Assembly: GCA_035276085.1 (NCBI GenBank)
Contig: DATELY010000258.1
Location: 1 to 29,878 of the forward strand
Length of the DNA: 29,878 bases
Source: DATELY01 sp035276085
GTDB lineage: Bacteria; Pseudomonadota; Gammaproteobacteria; Steroidobacterales; Steroidobacteraceae
Reading direction: 5' to 3'
This document shows, one piece after another, positions 1-6,568 of the stretch (position 1 is the first letter of the stretch; every line of letters begins with the position of its first letter). The notes beneath the pieces are model-generated. The model worked only from the letters and a program-made list of their open reading frames with translations. It was not told where the DNA came from and ran no database searches. The position numbers and the translations under genes are program-made.

Positions 1-135
1 ACTATCGCTTTACGAGCTCGCTGCCTCTTGCGGTCCTCAAGCTGCTCGCACCCCAGCTCGAAGAACTGTCTGCTCCGCGCGTCGGGCACGAACCAAGCGG
101 TGCTCTGTAGCATCGCCAGCTCTGTGTATCGCACT

Positions 136-222
136 TGGTGCCGGTGGAGGGAATCGAACCCACACTCTGTTGCCAGAATCGGATTTTGAGTCCGACGCGT
201 CTACCAGTTCCGCCACACCGGC
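136..222 (-). tRNA. tRNA-Leu (anticodon CAA), CCA end encoded
   Basis: Read on the minus strand this is an 87-nt class II tRNA. The seven-base acceptor stem (GCCGGTG at 222-216 with CACCGGC at 146-140) is perfect and is followed by A and an encoded CCA (138-136). The anticodon arm has a perfect five-pair stem (TCGGA/TCCGA) around the loop CTCAAAA, giving anticodon CAA at 188-186, which reads UUG leucine codons. A long variable arm (TCTG...CAGA) is as expected for leucine tRNAs. The T arm has the TTCGATT loop, but the second pair of its stem is a T-T mismatch (positions 162 and 148). It is transcribed away from the sigma-factor gene. Confidence 0.96.
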
Positions 223-233
223 GCGGGGGGCGC

Positions 234-263
234 AGTATAGGGGGCGGACGGGCCGGGTGAAAG
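234..263 (-). promoter_or_regulatory. Probable sigma70 promoter of tRNA-Leu
   Basis: On the minus strand a TATACT -10 box (239-234) lies about 12 bases upstream of the mature tRNA 5' end. An 18-bp spacer separates it from a weak -35 (CTTTCA, 263-258). The stretch between the -10 and the tRNA is almost pure G/C, a GC-rich discriminator of the kind found on stringently controlled stable-RNA promoters. The -10 is clear; the -35 is a guess. Confidence 0.5.
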
Positions 264-330
264 CCGTCCGACGGTGTGTGGTGTGGCGGCGTGCGACCTT
301 TTTGCGTGCGCCTGGATCTATAGCTTTCGC

Positions 331-930
331 ATGTCCCACTTCCATGACATTGCGCTTGCGCCCGAGACGATCGCCCGTGCTCGCGAGGGTGATGTCGCCG
401 CCCGCGAGGCGATCTACCGCGCGTATGCGAACGCGGTCTACACGTTGGCGCGACGGTTGGTGTCCCGGCCGGCGGTCGCGGAAGAGATGCTGCAGGACAC
501 GTTTGTCGAAGTGTTGCGCAGCTTGCCGAGCTATCGGGGTGAGGGGTCTTTCAGCGGCTGGGTTCGCGCGATTGCCGTGAGCAAGTGTTTGCACTATCTG
601 CGCTCGCCCTGGCATCGGCGGTGGTTCGATGGCGTCGCTCATGACGATGCGAGCATCCTGGATATCCCGGACAGTACGCCGCAGCCCGATGCACAGGTGG
701 GTGGCCATGCCGACCTCGAGCGCGCGCTGCATACGCTCACGCCGATCGCACGTACGGTCGTCTGGCTGCACGACGTGGAAGGCTATACGCATGCCGAAAT
801 CGCGCGCCTGCTGCAGCGGACGCCGAGTTTCTCGAAGTCGCAACTCGCGCGAGCTCACGAACGCTTGCGCGCGGTGTTCGATCCCATCGATGAGTCACTG
901 CCATGCACGCCCGTATCGACCAACTGTTGA
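331..930 (+). CDS. ECF-type RNA polymerase sigma factor
   Basis: This encodes a 199-residue sigma70-family factor with only regions 2 and 4, the extracytoplasmic-function layout. Region 2 spans about residues 15-90 (AEEMLQDTFVEVLRSL, then FSGWVRAIAVSKCLHYLR) and binds core polymerase and the -10. Region 4 spans about 128-180, with the helix-turn-helix YTHAEIARLLQRT followed by FSKSQLARAHERLR for the -35. I chose the ATG at 331 because an in-frame upstream ATG at 274 would add 19 residues unlike any sigma N-terminus. No strong ribosome-binding site is visible. The 3' end overlaps the anti-sigma gene by 28 bases, so the two are translationally coupled. The activating signal cannot be read from the sequence. 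Confidence 0.9.
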   Translation: MSHFHDIALAPETIARAREGDVAAREAIYRAYANAVYTLARRLVSRPAVAEEMLQDTFVEVLRSLPSYRGEGSFSGWVRAIAVSKCLHYLRSPWHRRWFDGVAHDDASILDIPDSTPQPDAQVGGHADLERALHTLTPIARTVVWLHDVEGYTHAEIARLLQRTPSFSKSQLARAHERLRAVFDPIDESLPCTPVSTNC

Positions 931-1502
931 GCCTGCGCGACGGCGAGCCGCTGGACAGCATTGTCAGCGAGCATGTCACCGCTTGCCCGCGCTGCACTGC
1001 CGAGTTGCAGCAATTGAGCCGTCAGCGGGCGGCACTGCGTTCGTTGCCGCAATACACGGCGCCCGATGTGTGGTCGCAAGTGGTCCGACCTGTGCCGGTG
1101 CGCGGAACTCACCACCGCTGGGTGGCTGCCGTTGCCGTGCTCGTGCTCGCAGTGCTTGCTGCGATTGGCTACCAGCAGCGCGCGGGCGATTCCGTGACAC
1201 CAGCGACGGTCGCTGCCGATCGAAACTCGGATGAGCAGATGCAGTCGTTGTTGACGCGCTCGCACGAGTTGGAGCGCGCGCTGCAAAGTCTGCCGCAGCG
1301 CCCGGCGTTGGAACGCGCGGGCACCGCTGCGACGATCGACGGACTCGAGCAGCGCATTCAATGGCTCGATCACCATTTGAACTACGCCCACGATGCCGGG
1401 CTCGACCATGAGCAAACGGCACAGTTGTGGCAGGAGCGCGTCGCGCTGCTCGATACGTTGGTGAAGGTGCGGTACGCCGAATCCGGTACCTATGTCTTTT
1501 GA
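903..1502 (+). CDS. Zinc-finger membrane anti-sigma factor
   Basis: A 199-residue protein with the ZAS-type zinc motif H24-x3-C28-x2-C31 in its cytoplasmic N-terminus, which in this family holds the cognate sigma factor inactive. One transmembrane helix follows at about residues 72-91 (WVAAVAVLVLAVLAAIGY). The remaining ~105 residues are predicted periplasmic, are rich in Glu/Gln/Leu and look coiled-coil, with no recognised sensor fold. It overlaps the sigma gene by 28 bases and is followed 18 bases later by the PDZ gene, so all three probably form one transcript. The role is inferred from motif, topology and neighbours; release could be by conformational change or proteolysis. Confidence 0.85.
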   Translation: MHARIDQLLSLRDGEPLDSIVSEHVTACPRCTAELQQLSRQRAALRSLPQYTAPDVWSQVVRPVPVRGTHHRWVAAVAVLVLAVLAAIGYQQRAGDSVTPATVAADRNSDEQMQSLLTRSHELERALQSLPQRPALERAGTAATIDGLEQRIQWLDHHLNYAHDAGLDHEQTAQLWQERVALLDTLVKVRYAESGTYVF

Positions 1503-1520
1503 ATCAATGTCGGAGGTCAC

Positions 1521-2471
1521 ATGTTTCGCCAAGTGATCTGTGCGCTTGCTGCGCTGTCTATCGTCGGTGCTGCGCAGGCGGCGGAAGCGGACAAGCAGAA
1601 GCAGGACGAGGACATCAACGGGCGCCTCGAAGCCGCGCAGGAACGTCTGGATGAAGCCGCGCGGGAAGTCGCCGAGCTGAGCATGGCGCTGTCGGAGGAC
1701 GCCATGCCGTTCGTCATGCAGTTTCATGGTCCGGGTTCGCGCGCTGTTCTGGGTATCAACATCGGCGCGGGCAGCGAAGAAGCGGATGGCGTCAAAGTCA
1801 TCAACGTGAGTCCCGGTGGACCGGCTGCGCGCGCGGGCCTGAAAGCGGGCGACGTCCTGCTGCGTGTGGATGACGCATCGCTGAAGCGTGACGACGCGGG
1901 CAGCCCGCGCGCCAAGCTCCTGCGCCATCTGCGTGAGGTCGAGCCGGGCGACACGGTCAAGCTGCAGTATCGACGGGGCGACAGGACGGCGACCGCGGAC
2001 GTGAAGGCGGAAGTATTGGAGCACCCGAATTTCACGATCCCGTTGCCACCGGGTGCACCGCTCCCGCCGCGGGCGATGGGATTCGGCCATTTCGCGGGGG
2101 CGTTCGGTGCAGCCGAATTGGTGGCGCTGACGCCGCAGCTGGGCCGTTATTTCGGTACCGAGGAAGGTCTGCTGGTCGTGCGTGCCCCGCGCGACGAACG
2201 CCTCAAACTGGAAGACGGCGATGTGATCCTCGACATCGATGGTCGCAAGCCCAGCTCCCCGGCCCACGCCCTGCGCATCCTGGGCTCGTATCAAAGTGGC
2301 GAGACCGTCAAGCTCAACGTACAGCGCATGAAAAAGCGACTGACGTTGGAGGTTGCGGTGCCGGACAGTCCACGGCGTGCCGATGCACGGATGACCGAAG
2401 GAGACGTGCTGATGCCCGCGGGGGGAGCCGTTCGGGTGGAGCGGGGCGTGCGGACCGATCGCGACCTTTGA
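1521..2471 (+). CDS. Periplasmic protein with two PDZ domains
   Basis: A 316-residue protein with a signal peptide (residues 1-20, cleavage after AQA). A short coiled-coil stretch at about 30-60 precedes PDZ1 at about 76-165 (LGINIG, then GPAARAGLKAGDVLLRVDD) and a more diverged PDZ2 at about 205-285 (LKLEDGDVILDIDGR). There is no trypsin-like domain, so unlike DegS or MucD it cannot be a protease by itself. The start is well supported by GGAGG four bases before the ATG at 1521. Its position directly after the sigma/anti-sigma pair suggests it senses or presents exposed C-termini of envelope proteins to the anti-sigma factor; that role is inference. The C-terminal ~35 residues are low-complexity and Arg/Asp rich. 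Confidence 0.85.
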   Translation: MFRQVICALAALSIVGAAQAAEADKQKQDEDINGRLEAAQERLDEAAREVAELSMALSEDAMPFVMQFHGPGSRAVLGINIGAGSEEADGVKVINVSPGGPAARAGLKAGDVLLRVDDASLKRDDAGSPRAKLLRHLREVEPGDTVKLQYRRGDRTATADVKAEVLEHPNFTIPLPPGAPLPPRAMGFGHFAGAFGAAELVALTPQLGRYFGTEEGLLVVRAPRDERLKLEDGDVILDIDGRKPSSPAHALRILGSYQSGETVKLNVQRMKKRLTLEVAVPDSPRRADARMTEGDVLMPAGGAVRVERGVRTDRDL

Positions 2472-2524
2472 TTCGTCGGCGAACGAAGGCGGGCCTGACG
2501 CAACCCTGCTAACGTGCGCGCCCC

Positions 2525-3550
2525 ATGCGTCGCGCCGACTTCTCTTATCGATTACCTCCCGAGCTCATTGCGCAGCGGCCGCTGGCGGAGCGCGCCGCCA
2601 GTCGTTTGCTGTGCTTGCCCGCAACGGGCGAGCTTGCGGATCGACAATTTCGCGAGTTACCCGAGCTGCTGCGTCCCCACGATCTGCTGGTGTTCAACGA
2701 CACGCGTGTGATTCCGGCCCGTGTGTTCGGCGTGAAGCCGACCGGCGGCCGCGTGGAGATCCTGCTCGAACGCATCCTGTCGGGGCGCGAGGTGCTGGCA
2801 CACGTCCATGCAAGCAAGGCGCTGAGAGTCGACGTCCCCATTCTTCTCGATGGCGGCGTGGAAGCGCGATTCGTGCGGCGTGAGGACGATCTCTTCGTGC
2901 TCGAGCTGTCGGAAGAGCCGCTGTCCTTCTTTACTCGGTACGGTCGGATGCCGCTGCCGCCTTATATCGAACGCGCGCCCGATGCCGAGGATGTACAGCG
3001 CTATCAAACGATCTTCGCGCGCGAACCGGGCGCGGTCGCAGCACCCACTGCCTCGCTCCATTTCGACGATGCAACGTTGCAGCATTGTCGAGCGGTGGGT
3101 GCGAGCGTCGCGCACGTCACGCTGCACGTTGGCGCGGGGACGTTTCAACCCGTGCGTGCCGAGCGCCTCGAAGACCACCGCATGCATGCCGAGTACGTGG
3201 AGGTGAGCTCACAGGTGTGCGCAGCGGTGGCGCAAGCGCGAGCGCAGGGCGGCCGCATCATCGCTACGGGAACGACGGTCGTCCGCAGTCTCGAATCGGC
3301 GGCTCAGTCGGGAGAGCTGCAGCCGTTCGCAGGTGACACACGGCTGTTCATCACACCGGGATTTCGTTTCCGTGTGGTGGATGCCATGGTGACCAACTTC
3401 CACTTGCCTGAATCGACGTTGCTGATGCTCGTTTGCGCATTCGCGGGTTACGAGCGTGTGATGGCGGCATACGCGCATGCCGTGCACGAGCGCTATCGCT
3501 TCTTCAGTTACGGCGATGCGATGTGGCTGGAACGAGGCACGGTAAAGTAG
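2525..3550 (+). CDS. queA: S-adenosylmethionine:tRNA ribosyltransferase-isomerase QueA
   Basis: QueA transfers and isomerises the ribosyl part of S-adenosylmethionine onto 7-aminomethyl-7-deazaguanine in tRNA to give epoxyqueuosine. The 341 residues are close to family length. Recognisable blocks are the N-terminal FSYRLPPELIAQRPL, LLVFNDTRVIPARV near residue 55, PTASLHF in the middle, HVTLHVGAGTFQPVR and the C-terminal DAMVTNFHLPESTLLMLV. The ATG at 2525 begins the family-typical N-terminus, although no good ribosome-binding site precedes it. tgt begins four bases after its stop, so the two consecutive queuosine-pathway enzymes are co-transcribed. It is separated from the PDZ gene by 53 bases and may have its own promoter. 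Confidence 0.97.
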   Translation: MRRADFSYRLPPELIAQRPLAERAASRLLCLPATGELADRQFRELPELLRPHDLLVFNDTRVIPARVFGVKPTGGRVEILLERILSGREVLAHVHASKALRVDVPILLDGGVEARFVRREDDLFVLELSEEPLSFFTRYGRMPLPPYIERAPDAEDVQRYQTIFAREPGAVAAPTASLHFDDATLQHCRAVGASVAHVTLHVGAGTFQPVRAERLEDHRMHAEYVEVSSQVCAAVAQARAQGGRIIATGTTVVRSLESAAQSGELQPFAGDTRLFITPGFRFRVVDAMVTNFHLPESTLLMLVCAFAGYERVMAAYAHAVHERYRFFSYGDAMWLERGTVK

Positions 3551-3554
3551 CGCC

Positions 3555-4661
3555 ATGCAGTTCGAACTCTTGAATCGCGATGGCCGTGCCCGTCGTGCAC
3601 GCATCACACTCAGACGCGGCGTGATCGAGACGCCGGCGTTCATGCCCGTCGGCACATACGGCACCGTCAAGGCCATGACGCCCGAAGATCTGGAACAGAT
3701 GGGTGCCCAGATCATCCTCGGCAACACGTTCCATTTGATGCTGCGTCCTGGAACGCCGGTCATCGCTGCGCACGGTGGGCTGCATGAGTTCATGCACTGG
3801 GACAAGCCGATCCTCACGGACTCGGGTGGCTTTCAGGTCTTCAGCCTCGCCACGCTGCGCAAGATCACGGAGGAGGGCGTGAACTTCCGCTCGCCCGTGA
3901 ATGGCGATCTCGTGATGCTGACGCCGGAGCGCTCGATGGAGGTACAGCGCGCGCTCGACTCGGACATCGTAATGATCTTCGATGAGTGCACGCCGTATCC
4001 GGCGGATGTCGACGTCGCGCGCAAGTCGATGCACTTGTCGCTGCGCTGGGCGGCGCGCAGCCGCGCCGAGTTCGATCGTCTGGAAAATCCAAATACATTG
4101 TTCGGCATCGTGCAGGGTGGAATGTGGACACCGTTACGCCTCGAGTCGATCGCGGGCCTCACGGCCATCGGCTTCGATGGCTATGCGATCGGCGGACTTG
4201 CAGTCGGTGAGCCAAAGGAAGAACGCGAGCGCGTCCTGGCAGAGATCGAGCCGCATCTACCCGCGGACCGGCCGCGGTATTTGATGGGCGTCGGCACGCC
4301 GGAGGATCTGATCGAATCGGTCCGCGCAGGTATCGACATGTTCGATTGCGTGATGCCCACGCGGCATGCGCGCAATGGCCATCTCTTCACCTCGAACGGC
4401 GTCGTGAAGATCCGCAATGCGATGTACGAACGGGATACCCGCCCACTGGATGAGAACTGCACGTGTTACACGTGCCGCAATTATTCGCGCGCGTACTTGA
4501 AGCATCTCGACCGCTGCGGCGAGATCCTGTCCTCGCGCTTGAATACGATTCACAACCTGCACTTCTATCTGGATCTCATGCGCCGCATGCGCGCGGCGAT
4601 CGAGCAGAACGCCTTCGAACCGTTTGCGCGCGACTGTTCGGCGCGGCTAGCTGCTGGCTAG
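3555..4661 (+). CDS. tgt: Queuine tRNA-ribosyltransferase (tRNA-guanine transglycosylase)
   Basis: Tgt exchanges guanine-34 of GUN-anticodon tRNAs (Asp, Asn, His, Tyr) for preQ1, the step before QueA. The 368 residues match the bacterial family (E. coli about 375). The catalytic aspartates are present: D89 in LTDSGGFQVFSL and the nucleophile D264 in FDCVMPTRHARNG. The zinc site is complete, with C302, C304, C307 and H333 (in NTIHNLHF). The start is four bases after the queA stop. The last codons (R-L-A-A-G-stop) lie inside a short repeat, GGCTAGCTGCTGGCTAG, that forms one arm of the hairpin shared with the convergent gene, so the natural C-terminus may have been replaced. Confidence 0.98.
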   Translation: MQFELLNRDGRARRARITLRRGVIETPAFMPVGTYGTVKAMTPEDLEQMGAQIILGNTFHLMLRPGTPVIAAHGGLHEFMHWDKPILTDSGGFQVFSLATLRKITEEGVNFRSPVNGDLVMLTPERSMEVQRALDSDIVMIFDECTPYPADVDVARKSMHLSLRWAARSRAEFDRLENPNTLFGIVQGGMWTPLRLESIAGLTAIGFDGYAIGGLAVGEPKEERERVLAEIEPHLPADRPRYLMGVGTPEDLIESVRAGIDMFDCVMPTRHARNGHLFTSNGVVKIRNAMYERDTRPLDENCTCYTCRNYSRAYLKHLDRCGEILSSRLNTIHNLHFYLDLMRRMRAAIEQNAFEPFARDCSARLAAG

Positions 4662-4724
4662 CTGGTCTGCTCGCCAGAAAAGCTCGCACCATCTTCTGGC
4701 CAGCAAGCCAGCCGACCAGCTAGC
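4658..4724. terminator. Shared hairpin between convergent tgt and CorC-like gene
   Basis: Left arm 4658-4679 (GCTAGCTGGTC then TGCTCGCCAGAA) pairs with right arm 4694-4724, whose reverse complement contains GCTAGCTGGTC and TTGCTGGCCAGAA with a 7-base bulge between the blocks. The loop is about 14 bases. Both stop codons lie inside the arms: TAG at 4659-4661 for tgt, and TAG read from 4722-4720 for the gene on the other strand. The position between convergent genes makes a bidirectional terminator likely, although there is no clean U tract. The arm sequence is a tandem-like repeat of GGCTAGCTG units. Confidence 0.65.
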
Positions 4725-6021
4725 CGCCCGGTGTGCGCACAGCGCTGGCGGGCGAGATCAGTACCTTGTCGATGCGCATGCCATCCATGTCCATGATTTC
4801 GATGCGGAAGTCGCGCCAGCTCATCAGGTCGCCCGCTTTGGGGATGCGTCCCAGGCGGGACAGCACGAACCCTGCGACGGTGTGATAGTCGCGGCCGACG
4901 AGATCGCGCCGGTTCAAGCGGCGCTGCAGCTCTTCGATCGGCATGTGTCCATCCACGAGCCACGAGCCATCTGCCCGTTGCAGTGCTTCGGGCCGCTCGC
5001 GGCTGCCGAGCTCGGGCAACTCGCCGGCGATGGCTTTGAGAATGTCGATCGGTGTCGTCATGCCCTCGATCCCGCCGTACTCGTCGGTCACCAGCGCGAG
5101 GTGCGTGCTCGAGCGTTGAAATTGATCGAGTAGCTGCAGCACCGAGATGGAATCCGGCACGTGCAGCGGCGGTTGCAGATCGCGTTCCGGATCGAGCCGC
5201 CCCTTGCGCAGCGACTCGCTCAGGTCGGCAAGGGTGATCACGCCCAGCAGGTTGTCGAGCCGGTCGCGTGCGACCAGAAAGCGCGCATGGCCGCTGTTCT
5301 TGGCTTGCTGCCACAGCTCGGGCAAGGGCTCGTTGATATCGAGCCAGATCATGTCCTGACGCGGAATCATGATCGAGCCGACCTTGCGATCGGCCAAGGC
5401 GAGCACGCCCTCGATCAGCCGGCGCTCCGAAGCAAGGAACACCCCGGCGGTCGTGCCTTCCGCGATCAGGGCACGCACATCGTCCTCGGTCACGGCGCCC
5501 TGCGTGGCCGACGAGATGGGCAGAATGTTCAGCACCGCATTCACCGTCACGCGCAGCAACCACACGCCGGGTGCCATGGACTTGGCGAATACCCGCATGA
5601 TCGGCGCGACGAACATCGCCAGCGCTTCTGCGTGCGTCAGTGCCACGCGCTTCGGTGCCAGCTCGCCAAAGATCAGCGAGACGTAGGTGACCAGCACGAC
5701 CACGCCGATGAAGGCGAGATTGTCGGCCAGCTCGGGATCCATCCCCATCTGCACGAGGTACTCGGCAAAGTAGGTCGCGAAGGTGGCGCCGCTGTAGACG
5801 CCCGTCAGGATGCCGATCAGCGTGATGCCGATCTGGACGGCGGACAGGAAGCCGGTCGGATCCTCCAGCAGCGCCAAGGCCGATTTGGCGCCCCGGCGGC
5901 CGTGTTCAGCCGCGGCCTGCAGGCGCACTCGCTTTGCCGACACGAGGGCCATCTCGGACAAGGCGAAAAAGCCATTCAACAAGATCAGCAGAAACAGGAT
6001 CAGGATGTCCCGCGCGATCAT
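4720..6021 (-). CDS. CorC/HlyC-family CBS-domain membrane protein (CNNM type)
   Basis: A 433-residue protein with an N-terminal CNNM/DUF21 membrane domain (about residues 1-190: helices from DILILFLLILLNGFFALSEM, then GFLSAVQIGITLIGILTGV and AFIGVVVLVTYVSLIFGELA with the family motif GELAPKR). Two CBS repeats follow at about 215-335 (MIPRQDMIWLD; LVTDEYGGIEGMTTPIDIL) and then a CorC_HlyC transporter-associated domain (about 350-425, VDGHMPIEELQRRL; YHTVAGFVLSRLGRIP). Members are linked to magnesium/cobalt efflux or ion homeostasis, and adenine nucleotides bind the CBS pair. The substrate cannot be told here. The gene is inserted between tgt and yajC, facing tgt. Its final Gly-stop is encoded inside the shared hairpin. 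Confidence 0.9.
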   Translation of the reverse strand: MIARDILILFLLILLNGFFALSEMALVSAKRVRLQAAAEHGRRGAKSALALLEDPTGFLSAVQIGITLIGILTGVYSGATFATYFAEYLVQMGMDPELADNLAFIGVVVLVTYVSLIFGELAPKRVALTHAEALAMFVAPIMRVFAKSMAPGVWLLRVTVNAVLNILPISSATQGAVTEDDVRALIAEGTTAGVFLASERRLIEGVLALADRKVGSIMIPRQDMIWLDINEPLPELWQQAKNSGHARFLVARDRLDNLLGVITLADLSESLRKGRLDPERDLQPPLHVPDSISVLQLLDQFQRSSTHLALVTDEYGGIEGMTTPIDILKAIAGELPELGSRERPEALQRADGSWLVDGHMPIEELQRRLNRRDLVGRDYHTVAGFVLSRLGRIPKAGDLMSWRDFRIEIMDMDGMRIDKVLISPASAVRTPGG

Positions 6022-6135
6022 TCGGGCCGCGATGCTCCAGCCGCAAAAAGGAGGCTGACTATCGCACAGGTTGCCTGCTGGGGGGCTGTCGGCAGGCCTT
6101 CCGACAGGACGTCCGGTGCTGCGGCGGCCCTTCTG

Positions 6136-6141
6136 TATAAT
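6136..6141 (+). promoter_or_regulatory. Consensus -10 box upstream of yajC-secD
   Basis: A perfect TATAAT lies 62 bases before the yajC start codon. It is followed by GCGCCGCC, a GC-rich discriminator. The early leader can fold as a small hairpin, GCCGC-ctttc-GCGGC, at about 6144-6158. No convincing -35 hexamer sits 16-18 bases upstream, so the promoter may depend on an activator or simply be weak in that box. It would drive yajC-secD and possibly secF. Confidence 0.5.
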
Positions 6142-6202
6142 GCGCCGCCTTTCGCGGCGGTCCCCTGGTCGCCACCCCTCCAGTTGTCAGAAGGTACTCA
6201 AG

Positions 6203-6535
6203 ATGGATTGGCTGATTCCAAGCGCGTGGGCGCAAGCGGCGGGCGGTGCTGCGCAACCGAACGTCCTGATGCAGATGTTGCCCCTCGTGATCATGGTGGT
6301 GGTGTTCTATTTCCTGCTCATCCGGCCGCAGTCCAAACGCGCCAAGGAGCATAAGTCCCTGATCGCTGCGCTGGAGGTCGGCTCGGAAGTGGTCACCAGT
6401 GGGGGGATTCTCGGCAAGATCACTGAGGTCAGTGAGCAGTTCGTTACGGTGGAAATCGCCGACGGCGTGCGGGTCAAAGTCCAACGTCACACGATCAGCC
6501 AGGTGCTGCCCAAGGGCAGCTTGAAGAGCGCCTGA
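6203..6535 (+). CDS. yajC: Sec translocase accessory subunit YajC
   Basis: YajC is the small single-span inner-membrane protein that associates with SecD-SecF. This 110-residue protein starts MDWLIPSAWAQ. It has one membrane helix at about residues 27-45 (PLVIMVVVFYFLLIRPQ) ending in the hallmark RPQxKR, then a cytoplasmic domain with GSEVVTSGGILGKI. I chose the ATG at 6203 over in-frame upstream starts because it gives the standard length and has AGAAGG about nine bases before it. secD begins 33 bases after the stop. Confidence 0.96.
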   Translation: MDWLIPSAWAQAAGGAAQPNVLMQMLPLVIMVVVFYFLLIRPQSKRAKEHKSLIAALEVGSEVVTSGGILGKITEVSEQFVTVEIADGVRVKVQRHTISQVLPKGSLKSA

Positions 6536-6568
6536 CGCCCACACCCTCGCCCTCGCACGAGTCGATTC

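Noticed and set aside
1..135. A gene fragment at the left edge
   Set aside because: The minus-strand frame here runs through the tRNA and is a shadow; no protein motif or RNA structure is seen in 1-135.
855..2294. Long minus-strand open frame of 479 codons across the anti-sigma and PDZ genes
   Set aside because: Arg/His/Gln-rich composition with no domain; it is the antisense shadow of the GC-rich genes at 903-2471, which have signal peptide, zinc motif and PDZ signatures.
1521..2471. DegS/MucD-type protease in the sigma-factor set
   Set aside because: No His-Asp-Ser protease domain precedes the PDZ domains; the first 75 residues are signal peptide and coiled coil only.
5161..6354. Plus-strand open frame of 397 codons opposite the CorC-like gene
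   Set aside because: Antisense shadow, low-complexity and without recognisable motifs; the minus-strand frame has CNNM, CBS and CorC domains.
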